Below, piece by piece: positions 33,179-44,416 of a stretch of 64,000 nt of DNA. The notes below the pieces were generated by a model, which saw nothing but the letters and a program-made list of their open reading frames with translations, had not been told where the DNA came from and did not search any database. Location: the NCBI GenBank assembly GCA_964036315.1, contig OZ038478.1, positions 140,067,156-140,131,155 of the forward strand. The letters run 5' to 3'. Each line of letters begins with the position of its first letter. Position 1 is the stretch's first letter. A program made the translations under genes and the position numbers. Source of the stretch: Acanthosepion esculentum (lineage: Eukaryota > Mollusca > Cephalopoda > Sepiida > Sepiidae).

Positions 33179-35372
33179 TTAGGGTTGCTTACCTGTTTTG
33201 AACATGGCCGGGGTGAGGATACCGACCGCATCTCCCATAGACCCATGGCCCATCTCAGTGTTGATGTTACCGTCCTGGGAGATCCCGCCGATATCCCACG
33301 GGAAAGTAAGTTTAAGAGCCCTATAGAGGGAGGGGTGAACAAAAATTGGGACCCTCCCTGCGCAAAATGAGTTCATTTTCCGGAGCTTGTCGCTCTGGAT
33401 GATAGCAATGGGCGGGCTCATGTTGAACGAGGATATGGCCTCGTCCAACATGGCCCAAATGTGTTTTGCTCCCGTGTCCACTCCCACCACGGTTAAAACC
33501 CGCTGGGCATCTGGGAAGTTCAACGGGTTGTCGATGTCTTTGTCGCTGAACTGTTTGATGGACAGGAGGAACTTTAGATTAGGGATACGGTTCCCATAAT
33601 CCCTAGCTTTTTCCACCTGTCTAGGGGAGATCTTACAAATGTCCAATCCATGATTGAAAATGCCCTTTGGTTTTTTTTTCTTTTCGCCGGGATCTTGAGT
33701 GGGGCTTCGGGGCCTTTTGGTGACCGGTGGTAACATCTGAGAGGTTTTAGTGGGAGAAGGACTGGGAGTGTGGCAAGGAGTGCAGGGTTGTCTAAAGGGA
33801 CTGGGATCTCTACTGAGCGGGATTTGGGATTGGGCATGGGAGGTGGACGGCATAGCAGGAGAAGGCTTCACTCTGGAGAGAGGGGTTGAAGTGGGAGGCA
33901 TGGGGATGGAGGATACACAAAGGGTGGCCTTCTTCTTCGGGGGAGATTTGATGGGGGAAATTAATTTAGGTGACTGTAAGGGGATGGTTTTTTTCGGAGG
34001 AGATTTTGTGAGTTTTTTTTGGTCGTCTAGATGTTTTTTGAGTTTTTTCAGTTTCTCCGCTTTTTCGTGGCTTGGCTCATATTTCAACTTCTGCTCTTCA
34101 ATTGAAAGAGTGGAGGTCGGGGCGTCGCCCTTGCTGTTGATAGAGGGAGTGGGACTGTGTGTGTCTTTAGTCCCCGAGGCTTCAGGGGACTGAGGACCCG
34201 CTGGCTGACGCTTCCCTCTGACCCTGCCAACTACCTGCCATTCCCCTTCTTCCCCCTTCTTAGCCACAGGAGCGGCGGAAGAGGGCTCTTCGGGGGATGG
34301 GGGCTTGGATGGTGACCCAACCGGGGGAACAACCTCTCCGGTCCCGGCAGCTGGCATGCCCATTACAGGCGCGGCGGATTTTGCAGACTCGGTCAGAGGG
34401 GGAGTTTGGTCTTTTGTGACCTGAGTTCCAGAGGCCTTCTTCTCTGGGCAGGAAGAGGAGAGATGACCAGTCACTCCACACTTCCAGCAGGCTGGTTTAC
34501 GACCGGTCACGATGACCGGCAGCTTCAGGTCACCGACGTCAATCCAGTTGGGGACGGAGCTGAAGGCCTTTCGATCGAGCATCATATCAAAGCTCCATCC
34601 CCCGGTCAGGCTATCGCAGGAAGCGGCCAATATTTCCCCGTATTGGGCCAGGAAAGCCGCGAGGTGTTCCCCGATAACCTGAGGAGGGACCTCGTACACT
34701 GCCACACTGGTCCTTCGCCGACCCTCGTACTCCGTTCGGAGGATGAGATCCTTGGTGATCAACTCCCTCCGGGTGGCTCTCACGCAGTCTTCTGCAGTGG
34801 GCAGCAGCACGTCCCACATGAAGAAACCCTTGCCTTTGACAATTCTTAGGGGTTTGAACCCCAGGGACTCCAGTGCTTTAAACACTGTGTCTTTAGTCGA
34901 ACGACAAATTTTGCGCGAACGCTTGTCGACGACAAAAACAGACACTATTCTTTTTTCGACTCTCTTCAGTTCCACTGGATCCTCCAAGAGCCCGTCTTTC
35001 ACCACGAGGTGAGCGTAACTCTTGGCACGCTCCAGGAACTCCGCGATGTCGATAATACAATTCGGAGGGGACTTCCAACAAGAGGGCGAATCCCCGACCT
35101 CGGTACTAACTTTCGGCTTTTCTTGACTTTTTTCCTTTTCCAGGATTTCATTAGCTATCCTGGCTTTGGCCGCCTTCTTCAGGACGTCCACAATCTCCTC
35201 ATTAGTAGGGGTTCTTGGCAGGGAAGGATATTCATCGACATTATCTTTGTCGGGGGGGGTCTTTTTTCGGGTTAAAAAGGTGCTTCCTAACCGATTTTTT
35301 GATGGTAGCCAGGGTCGAAGTCTTTTTCTTTGTGATCAGAAAAGAAGGGGCTTTTTTTTCCTTCTTCTCCAT
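33179..35372 (-). CDS. LINE A ORF1: zinc-knuckle nucleic-acid-binding protein, 5' frameshift
   Basis: The long open part is 670 codons, starting at a GTG at 35191. In copy B homologous codons continue upstream toward an ATG, here at 35372-35370, about 60 codons earlier. In copy A the frame shifts inside a CCCCCCCC run near 35255. Visible features, numbered from the GTG: an N-terminal part possibly holding an RRM-like fold (about 75-190); a CCHC zinc knuckle C-W-K-C at 235-238 with H243 and C248; a proline-, serine- and lysine-rich low-complexity tail (about 270-520); and a final 120-residue conserved region. By analogy with Tx1/L1 ORF1 it should bind the LINE RNA and form the particle. The stop is 12 bp before ORF2. 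Confidence 0.85.
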
Positions 35373-36576
35373 AATGAAGTAAGGGGGAGGGTCGGGAGTG
35401 GAGGAATAGGGGGAGGGATATTTACTAAATTTCGCCTAAAGGCGAAACAAAAAAGAACGAATAACGCCAAAAGGCGCAAAAAAAAAATAAAAAGGGGGGG
35501 GGGAAATTTAGACAAAAAAGTTCAAAGAAAAGATAGATAAGAAAAACTAAGATTAAACTCTAGCCGAAGCTAGTTAAAAAAATAAAATAAAAGATGGCCG
35601 ACTTTAAGAAGCGAGACAAGACAGCAAAATTAAACAATTACAAACACAACAAAAATAACACGTAAAAAAAAAACTTAAACAAATATCACCTAAAGGCAAA
35701 ATAAAAAACACAAGGAGGAAAATTAAATAATACAAAGAAAACGGTTCAAAACAAGGTAAACAAAGACAATAATAAACTTCGGCAAATAGCCGGAGCTATT
35801 AACAAAAAAAAACAAAATGGCCGACACTAGTCGAAAAGAATAAACAAAAGAAAATACGTAACTTTCGACGACAACCAAAGCTAGAAACAAAAATTCAAAA
35901 TGGCCGACCCACAGAAAAGCGAGTCGAACCGATAAACAAAGGAAAAATAAACAAATAAATTATACAATACAAGGATTACAAAACGAATTTTAGTACAAAC
36001 AAATTATAAAACGAAAAACACGGAAAAACGTAAGGTTAGGAAAGAAAACAGAAATTAAAATTAATAAACGCGAAAATCAGAAATTAAAGGAAAATGAAAA
36101 TTTTAACGGAGGCTAAAAAGAAAAAGCGTGGAAATGAAAAACAAAAATTAAAGGTTGGAAGGAAATTAAAACGAGAAACTAGAATAAAAAGAAAAAGGCC
36201 TGCAAATTAAAAAGGGGTAAAAAATAAAAAACAAAGAATTACCGGGGGTAAAAAGAAAATTAAAAGGAAAACAAAAATTAAAGGGGGAAAATTGGAAAAC
36301 TGAAATAAAAAGAAAAAATAACAGAAATTAAAAGAGGGGGGTAAAAAAAAATGGAGAGAAGCAAAAATCCAAAGGACTTTTTTTCTTTTTTTTTTTTTTT
36401 TTTTCTTTTTTTTTCTGAAACAGTCAAATGGAAATAATAAAAAACAAACTTAGCTAAATACAATGCAACACAGAATTCAGGCAAACGAGCAGTCTGTCAG
36501 CAGTCAAACAGAATTCCGGCAAACGTGCAGTCGGTCTGCGGTCTACAACAAAGAGAAAAGGAATAACAAGACGGCC
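35373..36576 (-). promoter_or_regulatory. LINE A 5' UTR, presumed internal promoter region
   Basis: About 1.2 kb of A-rich (plus strand) non-coding sequence from the element's 5' end to ORF1. On the element strand GTCGGCCATTTT or GTCGGCCATCTT occurs three times (about 35592-35602, 35815-35825 and 35898-35909). This resembles the YY1 core CCATNTT. A long T tract on the plus strand (36379-36417) is A-rich in the transcript. LINEs of this type must carry their own promoter, so placing it here is expected, but no initiation site can be read. Confidence 0.5.
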
Positions 36577-36591
36577 GTTGGATCTCGTGAT
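36577..36591. repeat. Middle copy of the LINE target duplication
   Basis: GTTGGATCTCGTGAT sits exactly between the 5' end of LINE A and the 3' end of LINE B. It matches the left (28931-28945) and right (44199-44213) copies. Confidence 0.95.
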
Positions 36592-37346
36592 AATATTTAT
36601 TACTGTATGCAAAACACAGTAAATGTGGCACAAAGCCAAAAATGGGGATTGGGAAAGGAAGGTCATCGCTTGTCTTAAAATTAAACTTAGCTAGTCGCAC
36701 GCACTGACCCAAGCATACAAAACAATATTCCTTTCACCAAAACACCACATTCATACATACCATTCGTTCTACAACCACCAAAATACCTCATTGTCTCTAT
36801 GAAAATCCTAAATAACCCCATATATACAATAAAGTCTGTTGGGGGGCGGGCATAAAAATTAAATAAAATAATCCCCAATGACTATATACAATATGCATAC
36901 AAATATGTACAAGAAAACTAAACAAAATCATGTTAGTAATTAAAAACCCCCCGACAAATCCTAAATGTGCCAGTAAAATCAATTAACTGGGCGAAATCGA
37001 CACGGGACTTTGACAATATAAAATACACATTTATCCATCCCAACCACTCGCACAAACACGCACTGATTCACACACAAACATACGAAAAGGATCACACACA
37101 CGAAAACGAAAGGCGTCCCGCATCATCCAGAGAACTGAAATCACTGAGCACCTAAAGAGGGGAGGGATGGGGAGTTAAACTAAAGGAAAAGAAAAGGGGA
37201 CAGAAAAAAAAGGGGCCAATGAGCAAACATACCTTAGCTAAGTTTACATAATCCTAAGAAACTAAAAATAAAACACCAAATACCCTAATCTAGCCTAAGC
37301 ATGGATGGGTTGCCCAAGTTCAACCCAGGAAAACAATATCCTATGC
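36592..37346 (-). other. LINE B 3' UTR
   Basis: Matches the 3' UTR of copy A, with small differences such as CTGTATGCAAAACACAG against CCGTCTACAAAACACGG near the extreme 3' end. The two differences in that segment preserve short complementary flanks (CTGT/ACAG against CCGT/ACGG), consistent with a conserved terminal hairpin. Confidence 0.75.
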
Positions 37347-40300
37347 CTAACCGGCATCAAAATGCCACTCAAGGTCAGCCCCTTTCACACGGCACAAACG
37401 CGCAAGAGTCACCCACCTTTCGCCAAATTCAGATGATGTGAGTCGCCGCCTTTCCGTCCTAATCTTGACTTTAAGCAGATGCCTAAAGAACAAGATCAGT
37501 TCGGAAGAAGCAAACTTCTCGCCACCATAGAATTCCTTCTGACGCGTCGTCCAAATCACGACTCTCATAACGCCTAGTAAGCAACAGAACACATAATTCT
37601 CAGCCCTCGACATCTGCGGTACCACATTGCTGCAAACAGAAACGACATCCAGGACAAAGGTCTTTCTCCGCAAGACGCGAACCATGAGGCCTTCAACAAA
37701 CCTGCACAACGGCACTACCACTCTGCACTGAAAGAAGGCGTGACCAATGGTCTCGACTTCCCCAACACAGCGGCGGCAGTTTGGAGAATTCTCCAAGCCC
37801 GCTGCACAAAGTCTTTTGCCGACCCAGAGGGCTCCACGAATCACCTGCCAGGTGAGTGATGCCTCGTCGTTAGTGAGGCATTTCAACCCTGTCGCCCAAG
37901 GCCATATTGAGCGAGCCTGCTGCTTCGTAAGACCGAGCTCGCTAATCAGAGCATCTTGAACGGACCCCCGAACTAACACTTGATACAATGCCCTACGAGA
38001 CAACGCCTGGACGTTGGAGAGGCCTTCCGACGCCCGTAAGAGGCATTTCAGAGCGCGACGACATTCGTGATAGGAGCTTTCGGCTCGGGGTCTACGGCGG
38101 GCCTCCCCCTCGCACGAGTGCACACTTCTCAGGGACGGGAAATTTTTCCGGGCATCTTCCTTCCAGAAGGCTCCCACCTCGTCCGGTTCGCGACACAATC
38201 GGTCCAGGAATGCAATGCGAAGCATATGTTGACGAATCTCAATGCTTGGCATTCCCAGGCCGCCCTCAGCGGTATGAAGGCAACAGATCTTGCGAGATAC
38301 CATAGCGGCCTTGCCTCTCCACAAGAAAGAGAACAAGAGCCTTACTAATAAACTTAGTGCGGTAAACGGAAGTGGAAGTACAGAGAGTCGGTACACGAGA
38401 ATAGGATATATGTGAGAAACACATACTTCCGCCCTTCCCTTCAGGGAAAGCCTCCTCCGAGACCACAGACCAACCGCGATCTCGGCCTTCCCTCGTACCT
38501 CCGACCAATTCATTTCCAACTGGAGATCCGGACCGAACCAGACGCCGAGTATCTTGATCGGCCCATCCGTCCAGAGGAAAGGTCCGGGAAGAGAAACTCC
38601 CTTCCACGCACCCAATCGCAAGCCCACAGACTTATCGCGATTGATCTTGGCCCCTGTCACCATCTCATAACCACTGACCACTTTGCTGACTTCGTCAATC
38701 TCGGCTCTGCTCGACACAAGAACCGAAACGTCGTCAGCATAGGCAGAATACCTTGCTGAGGTGGTGGCCCCAGGCAGAGATATTCCACGCAGGACCGGAT
38801 TCGCCTTTAACTTGCGAAGGAACGGTTCCAACGCAAGAACGTACAGCAAAGGCGAGAGCGGACAACCCTGACGAATAGAGCGAGACAATACGAAAGGCTT
38901 CGATCTTACTCCATTCACTTCCACCAGCGCACCGGGGGTCGCATACAAGAGTCGGATCCAGGAGCGAAAGTCGGCTCCGAAACCGGCCGCCGAAAGGACA
39001 GCCTCCAGAAAACGATGGTCAACCCTATCGAAGGCCTTGGACTGATCTAAATTGATCAGCGCGGCTTCACCGTCGACTTGTTCTAAGATCAAGCGTACCA
39101 TATGCAGGTTATCCTGAATAGTCCTGCCCTTCACAGCACAAGTCTGCTCGGGACCAATCAGACTAGACAGGACAAGCTGCAAACGGTTGGCTAAGATCTT
39201 CGCCAAAATCTTTAACTCCGTGTTTAACATTGTTAAAGGGCGAAAGTTCCCTAACCCATCCCCACCGTTCTTGTCCTTACGCAGCAACTTGATCACACCC
39301 CTGGTGAAGCGTTGGGGTATAGACCCCTGCTTCATCCAGTGGTTGAAAATCAGCTCCAGCAAAGGAACAAAAACGGGCGACAGCCTCAAGTACACTTCGT
39401 AGGGAAGACCATCGAGTCCCGGAGACTTATCCAGGCCAACCTGCTTCAGCGCATCCCAGATCTCGGACTCTGTTATGGGACCCTCGCACCCAGCCGCTTC
39501 AGCTGCCTCGAGGCAGGGAAAGTCGGCTAAATAGGAGTCGAACTGAGCAGAGCTCAGACCGGGCTCCCTGGTGAAAAGATCCTGAAAGTAATCACGAAAG
39601 ACCTCACATATGCCCGCGTTTGTAGTCACGGTCCGATTATCCGGTAATGTGACGCACGCGATATGTCGACGAGACGCACTCCTACTCTCCTCTGCACGCA
39701 ATTCAGCGGCCATATTCGTCGCCTCAGAGGACATTCTTTTTAACCTAGCCCTAACTACCAGAGCTTGATCCTTCTTGATAAGCAAGGAGGCCAACTCTGC
39801 CTTAGCTAAGGCTACATCCCCACTAACACGGGATTTCACGGCCCGATCAACTTTTTCTTCTAAAGCAGTTTGCGCCGCTAATCTATCTCGATTGAGTCGA
39901 CGACTAAAATCGGCAGCAAACGTTCTAATTTTGGATTTAAATTTACCCCACCAGGCGTTCCCGAAAACCGCTCCCGACAATTCCCGTTGTATCATTAGTA
40001 CCAGCTGGTCCCGAAATCCCTGCTCACCAAAAAGTGAACAGTTGAATTTCCAGTAACCAGCCAACCTAACCTTAGGCTTATCTAAGTTTACCCGGACCCG
40101 GACAAGCCTATGATCCGAATAAACTATGTAATGGAAACTTGGACACCCTAAGAGCCCTACATCGACTCTCTTAACTAAGACCCGGTCGAGGTAGCTCGCA
40201 AGCGTCCCAGGAGCCGAGTTGCCACTATTAGTCCAAGTCCATGCTACCTCCCGAGGATGCTCATTCCGGTACTTATCGACGAGATCAAACCCGCCGATAA

Positions 40301-40802
40301 AGTCCCGAAATGGTTTCACATCAGGATTGTTAGTACCCCGTTTTTTCCCTATACGATCTATATCGGGCTCAAGGACGGCATTCCAATCGCCCGCTAAAAC
40401 TACCCGACGAGGTGTCGTCAAAAACGGCTCGATCTGCCGAAACAGACCAGGTCGCTCAGCATGGGTATTAGGCGCATAAACGCCGATGAAACGTAAAGCC
40501 TTACCTTTTATGGTAACGTCCAGCACACAAAGCCTGCCCGCCGGATCTGCGAAAACAAGAGTACATGCAGCGTCTAAAGACCTGCTCACTAGCCAAGAGA
40601 CACCCCTCGAACGACCATCAAAACATGCTGAATAAAGGGCGAACCCCTTAGACAGCACATCCTCACGATCATGAGAAGAAAACCGGGTCTCTTGCACACA
40701 ACAGATATTAACCCCGAGGCGCTGAAGGTCGCGAGAGAGCCTCGCCCTGCGAGACTCCGACCTCAGGCCCCGGACATTTAAAGTAGCCAACCAGAGAGCC
40801 AT
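37347..40802 (-). CDS. LINE B ORF2: AP-endonuclease and reverse transcriptase
   Basis: An intact 1,151-residue protein that aligns end to end with the copy A ORF2. The same catalytic positions are visible: E38, D139, N141, D230 and H231 of the endonuclease, and RQGCPLSP and YADD (D690, D691) of the reverse transcriptase. It is one residue shorter (SSYHE). Substitutions relative to copy A include LSRDL for LFRDL near residue 22 and VLEPD for VLDPD near residue 144. The start ATG lies 12 bp after the ORF1 stop. With both copies open, at least one source of active enzyme may be near. Confidence 0.93.
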   Translation of the reverse strand: MALWLATLNVRGLRSESRRARLSRDLQRLGVNICCVQETRFSSHDREDVLSKGFALYSACFDGRSRGVSWLVSRSLDAACTLVFADPAGRLCVLDVTIKGKALRFIGVYAPNTHAERPGLFRQIEPFLTTPRRVVLAGDWNAVLEPDIDRIGKKRGTNNPDVKPFRDFIGGFDLVDKYRNEHPREVAWTWTNSGNSAPGTLASYLDRVLVKRVDVGLLGCPSFHYIVYSDHRLVRVRVNLDKPKVRLAGYWKFNCSLFGEQGFRDQLVLMIQRELSGAVFGNAWWGKFKSKIRTFAADFSRRLNRDRLAAQTALEEKVDRAVKSRVSGDVALAKAELASLLIKKDQALVVRARLKRMSSEATNMAAELRAEESRSASRRHIACVTLPDNRTVTTNAGICEVFRDYFQDLFTREPGLSSAQFDSYLADFPCLEAAEAAGCEGPITESEIWDALKQVGLDKSPGLDGLPYEVYLRLSPVFVPLLELIFNHWMKQGSIPQRFTRGVIKLLRKDKNGGDGLGNFRPLTMLNTELKILAKILANRLQLVLSSLIGPEQTCAVKGRTIQDNLHMVRLILEQVDGEAALINLDQSKAFDRVDHRFLEAVLSAAGFGADFRSWIRLLYATPGALVEVNGVRSKPFVLSRSIRQGCPLSPLLYVLALEPFLRKLKANPVLRGISLPGATTSARYSAYADDVSVLVSSRAEIDEVSKVVSGYEMVTGAKINRDKSVGLRLGAWKGVSLPGPFLWTDGPIKILGVWFGPDLQLEMNWSEVRGKAEIAVGLWSRRRLSLKGRAEVCVSHIYPILVYRLSVLPLPFTALSLLVRLLFSFLWRGKAAMVSRKICCLHTAEGGLGMPSIEIRQHMLRIAFLDRLCREPDEVGAFWKEDARKNFPSLRSVHSCEGEARRRPRAESSYHECRRALKCLLRASEGLSNVQALSRRALYQVLVRGSVQDALISELGLTKQQARSIWPWATGLKCLTNDEASLTWQVIRGALWVGKRLCAAGLENSPNCRRCVGEVETIGHAFFQCRVVVPLCRFVEGLMVRVLRRKTFVLDVVSVCSNVVPQMSRAENYVFCCLLGVMRVVIWTTRQKEFYGGEKFASSELILFFRHLLKVKIRTERRRLTSSEFGERWVTLARLCRVKGADLEWHFDAG

Positions 40803-40814
40803 AGTGAAAACTGA

Positions 40815-43006
40815 TTAGGGTTGCTTACCTGTTTTGAACATGGCCGGGGTGAGGATACCGACAGCATCTCCCATAGACCCATGGCCCATCTCAGTGTTGA
40901 TGTTACCGTCCTGGGAGATCCCGCCGATATCCCACGGGAAAGTGAGTTTAAGAGCCCTATAGAGGGAGGGGTGAACAAAAATTGGGACCCTCCCTGCACA
41001 AAATGAGTTCATTTTCCGGAGCTTGTCGCTCTGAATGATAGCAATGGGCGGGCTCATGTTGAACGAGGATATGGCCTCGTCCAACATGGCCCAAATCTGT
41101 TTTGCTCCCGTGTCCACGCCCACCACGGTTAAAACCCGCTGGGCATCCGGAAAGTTCAACGGGTTGTCGATGTCTTTGTCGCTGAACTGTTTGATGGACA
41201 GGAGGAACTTTAGATTAGGGATACGGTTCCCATAATCCCTAGCTTTTTCCGCCTGCCTAGGGGAGATCTTACAAATGTCCAATCCATGATTGAAAATGCC
41301 CTTTGGTTTTTTTTTCTTTTCGCCGGGATCTTGAGTGGGGCTTCGGGGCCTTTTGGTGACCGGTGGTAACATCTGAGAGGTTTTAGTGGGAGAAGGACTG
41401 GGAGTGTGGCAAGGAGTGCAGGGTTGTCTAAAGGGACTGGGATCTCTACTGAGCGGGATTTGGGACTGGGCATGAGAGGTGGACGGCATAGCAGGAGAAG
41501 GCTTCACTCTGGAGAGAGGGGTTGAAGTGGGAGGCATGGGGATGGAGGATATACAAAGGGTGGCCTTCTTCTTCGGGGGAGATTTGATGGGGGAAATTAA
41601 TTTAGGTGACTGTAAGGGGATGTTTTTTTTTGGAGGAGATTTTGTGGTTTTTTTTTGGTCGTCCAGATGTTTTTTGAGTTTTTTTAGTTTCTCCGCTTTT
41701 TCGTGGCTCGGCTCGTATTTTAGCCTCTGCTCTTCAATTGAAAGAGTGGAGGTCGGGGCGTCGCCCTTGCTGTTGATAGAGGGAGTGGGACTGTGTGTGT
41801 CTTTAGTCCCCGAGGCTTCAGGGGACTGAGGACCCGCTGGCTGACGCTTCCCTCTGACCCTGCCAACTACCTGCCATTCCCCTTCTTCCCCCTTCTTAGC
41901 CACAGGAGAGGCGGAAGAGGGCTCTTCGGGGGATGGGGGCTTGGATGGTGACCCAACCGGGGGAACAACCTCTCCGGTCCCGGCAGCTGGCATGCCCATT
42001 ACAGGCGCGGCGGATTTTGCAGACTCGGTCAGAGGGGGAGTTTGGTCTTTTGTGACCTGAGTTCCAGAGGCCTTCTTCTCTGGGCAGGAAGAGGAGAGAT
42101 GACCAGTCACTCCACACTTCCAACAGGCTGGTTTACGACCGGTCACGATGACCGGCAGCTTCAGGTCACCTACGTCAATCCAGTTGGGGACGGAGCTGAA
42201 GGCCTTTCGATCGAGCATCATATCAAAGCTCCATCCCCCGGTCAGGCTATCGCAGGAAGCGGCCAATATTTCCCCGTATTGGGCCAGGAAAGCCGCGAGG
42301 TGTTCCCCGATAACCTGAGGAGGGACCTCGTACACTGCCACCCTGGTCCTTCGCCGACCCTCGTACTCCGTTCGGAGGATGAGATCCTTGGTGATCAACT
42401 CCCTCCGGGTGGCTCTCACGCAGTCTTCTGCAGTGGGCAGCAGCACGTCCCACATGAAGAAACCCTTGCCTTTGACAATTCTTAGGGGTTTGAACCCCAG
42501 GGACTCCAGTGCTTTAAACACTGTGTCTTTAGTCGAACGACAAATTTTGCGCGAACGCTTGTCGACGACAAAAACAGACACTATTCTTTTTTCGACTCTC
42601 TTCAGTTCCACTGGATCCTCCAAGAGCCCGTCTTTCACCACGAGGTGAGCGTAACTCTTGGCACGCTCCAGGAACTCCGCGATGTCGATAATACAATTCG
42701 GAGGGGACTTCCAACAAGAGGGCGAATCCCCGACCTCGGTACTGACTTTAGGCTTTTCATTGTTTTTTTCCTTTTCCAGGATTTCCTTAGCTATCCTGGC
42801 TTTGGCCGCCTGCTTAAGGACGTCCACAATCTCCTCATTAGTAGGGGTTCGTGGCAGGGCAGGATATTCATTGGGATTATCTTTGTCCGGGGGGTCTTTT
42901 TTCGGGTTAAAAAGATGCTTCCTAACCGATTTTTTGATAGTAGCCAGGGTGGAAGTTTTTTTCTTTGTGATCAGGAAAGAAGGGGCTTTTTTTCCTTCTT
43001 CTCCAT
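40815..43006 (-). CDS. LINE B ORF1: zinc-knuckle nucleic-acid-binding protein, 5' frameshift
   Basis: The long open part (42827-40815) is 670 codons. In copy B the frame stays open further upstream through LPRTPTNEEI and the KKDPPDKDN region, back toward the ATG at 43006-43004. A run of seven A (eight in copy A) just after the ATG shifts the frame into a TGA within 12 codons. With eight A the frame from this ATG would be continuous, about 730 residues. The CCHC knuckle, the P/S/K-rich tail and the conserved C-terminal part are as in copy A. It is a nucleic-acid-binding ORF1 by family analogy. Confidence 0.85.
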
Positions 43007-44198
43007 AATGAAGTAAGGGGGAGGGTCGGGAGTGGAGGAATAGGGGGAGGGATATTTACTAAATTTCGCCTAAAGGCGAAACAAAAAGAACGAATAACGC
43101 CAAAAGGCGCAAAAAAAATAAAAAGGGGGGGGGGAATTTAGACAAAAAAGTTCAAAGAAAAGATAGATAAGAAAAACTAAGATTAAACTCTAGCCGAAGC
43201 TAGTTAAAATAAAATAAAAGATGGCCGACTTTAAGAAGCGAGACTAGACAGCTAAATTAAACAATTACAAACACAACAAAAATAACACGTAAAAAACTTA
43301 AACAAATATCACCTAAAGGCGAAAATAAAAAACACAAGGAGGAAAATTAAATAATACAACGAAAACGGTTCAAAACAAGGTAAACAAAGACAATAATAAA
43401 CTTCGGCAAATAGCCGGAGCTATTAACAAAAAAACAAAATGGCCGACACTAGTCGAAAAGAATAAACAAAAGAAAATACGTAACTTTCGACGACAACCAA
43501 AGCTAGAAAAAAAAAATTCAAAATGGCCGACCCACAGAAAAGCGAGTCGAACCGATAAACAAAGGAAAAATAAACAAATAAATTATACAATACAAGGATT
43601 ACAAAACGAATTTAGTACAAACAAATTATAAAACGAAAAACACGGAAAAACGTTAGGTTAGGAAAGAAAACAGAAATTAAAATTAATAAACGCGAAAATC
43701 AGAAATTAAAGGAAAATGAAAATTTTAACGGAGGCTAAAAAGAAAAAGCGTGGAAACGAAAAACAAAAATTAAAGGTTGGAAGGAAATTAAAACGGGAAA
43801 CTAGAATAAAAGGAACAAGGCCTGCAAATTAAAAAGGGGTAAAAAATAAAAAACAAAGAATTACCGGGGGTAAAAATAAAATAAAAAGGAAAACAAAAAT
43901 TAAAGGGGGAAAATTGGAAAACTGAAATAAAACGAAAAAATAACAGAAATTAAAAGAGGGGGGTAAAAAAAAATGGAGAGAAGCAAAAATCCAAAGGACT
44001 TTTTTTCTTTTTTTTTTTTTTTTTTTCTTTTTTTTTCTGAAACAGTCAAATGGAAATAATAAAAAACAAACTTAGCTAAATACAATGCAACACAGAATTC
44101 AGGCAAACGAGCAGTCTGTCAGCAGTCAAACAGATTTCGGGCAAACGTGCAGTCGGTCTGCGGTCTACAACAAAGAGAAAAGGAATAACAAGACGGCC
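43007..44198 (-). promoter_or_regulatory. LINE B 5' UTR, presumed internal promoter region
   Basis: Matches the copy A 5' UTR including the repeated GGCCATTTT-type motifs (about 43220, 43440 and 43523) and the long T tract (44000-44038). Homopolymers differ in length by one to a few bases. Confidence 0.5.
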
Positions 44199-44213
44199 GT
44201 TGGATCTCGTGAT

Positions 44214-44297
44214 TCCACGTTCTTCGTCTTCCGGTATCAACCATTATTTATATAGTTGGTAGTCACCTATGCAGATTAGGTGGATCCCACCACAACA
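44214..44297 (-). repeat. Gypsy 3' LTR, right part
   Basis: Completes the LTR interrupted at 28945. It continues as TCCACGTTCTTCG and ends CCACCACAACA. With 28741-28945 it makes a 289-bp LTR, compared with 272 bp for the intact partner. The difference is explained by two small insertions. Confidence 0.92.
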
Positions 44298-44416
44298 CCC
44301 CCCTCCCAAGCCTTGGAATCCTTTTGGATTTCAAACTGGCTTCTATATGGGATGATGATGGTTATTTCTCTGTAGATCCCCTTTGCATAGTTCATATGTA
44401 TATCTGTTTTTTTTTT

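Larger units (their letters stand above)
28946..36576 (-). mobile_element. LINE copy A, full length, two ORFs (Tx1/L1-like)
   Basis: This minus-strand element of about 7.63 kb has, 5' to 3': an A/T-biased 5' UTR (about 36576-35373), ORF1, a 12-bp gap, ORF2, and a 762-bp 3' UTR ending AATAAATATTA. There is no poly(A) tail. It is flanked by the 15-bp duplication GTTGGATCTCGTGAT at 28931-28945 and 36577-36591. It is almost identical to copy B over its whole length. An AP-endonuclease N-terminus, zinc-knuckle ORF1 and zf-RVT-like C-terminus fit the Tx1 branch of L1-like LINEs. That clade includes several target-specific members. The clade call is inference. Confidence 0.9.
36592..44198 (-). mobile_element. 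LINE copy B, full length, two ORFs (Tx1/L1-like)
   Basis: A second copy, about 7.61 kb, with the same ends and orientation as copy A and the same 15-bp duplication on both sides (36577-36591 and 44199-44213). The 5' end on the element strand begins GGCCGTCTTGTTATTCC in both copies and the 3' end is AATAAATATTA in both. Differences are single bases, homopolymer lengths and small indels, so the copies are close but not identical. Confidence 0.9.

Noticed and set aside
30108..34193. Many open frames on the plus strand within the two LINEs
   Set aside because: They lie antisense to intact ORF1 and ORF2, reproduce identically in both copies and show no domain. They are shadows of the coding strand.
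28931..44213. Reading the two LINEs as one larger composite element or segmental duplication
   Set aside because: Each copy has its own exact ends and a full target copy between them, which serial insertion explains most simply. Unequal exchange remains possible and is noted in the finding.
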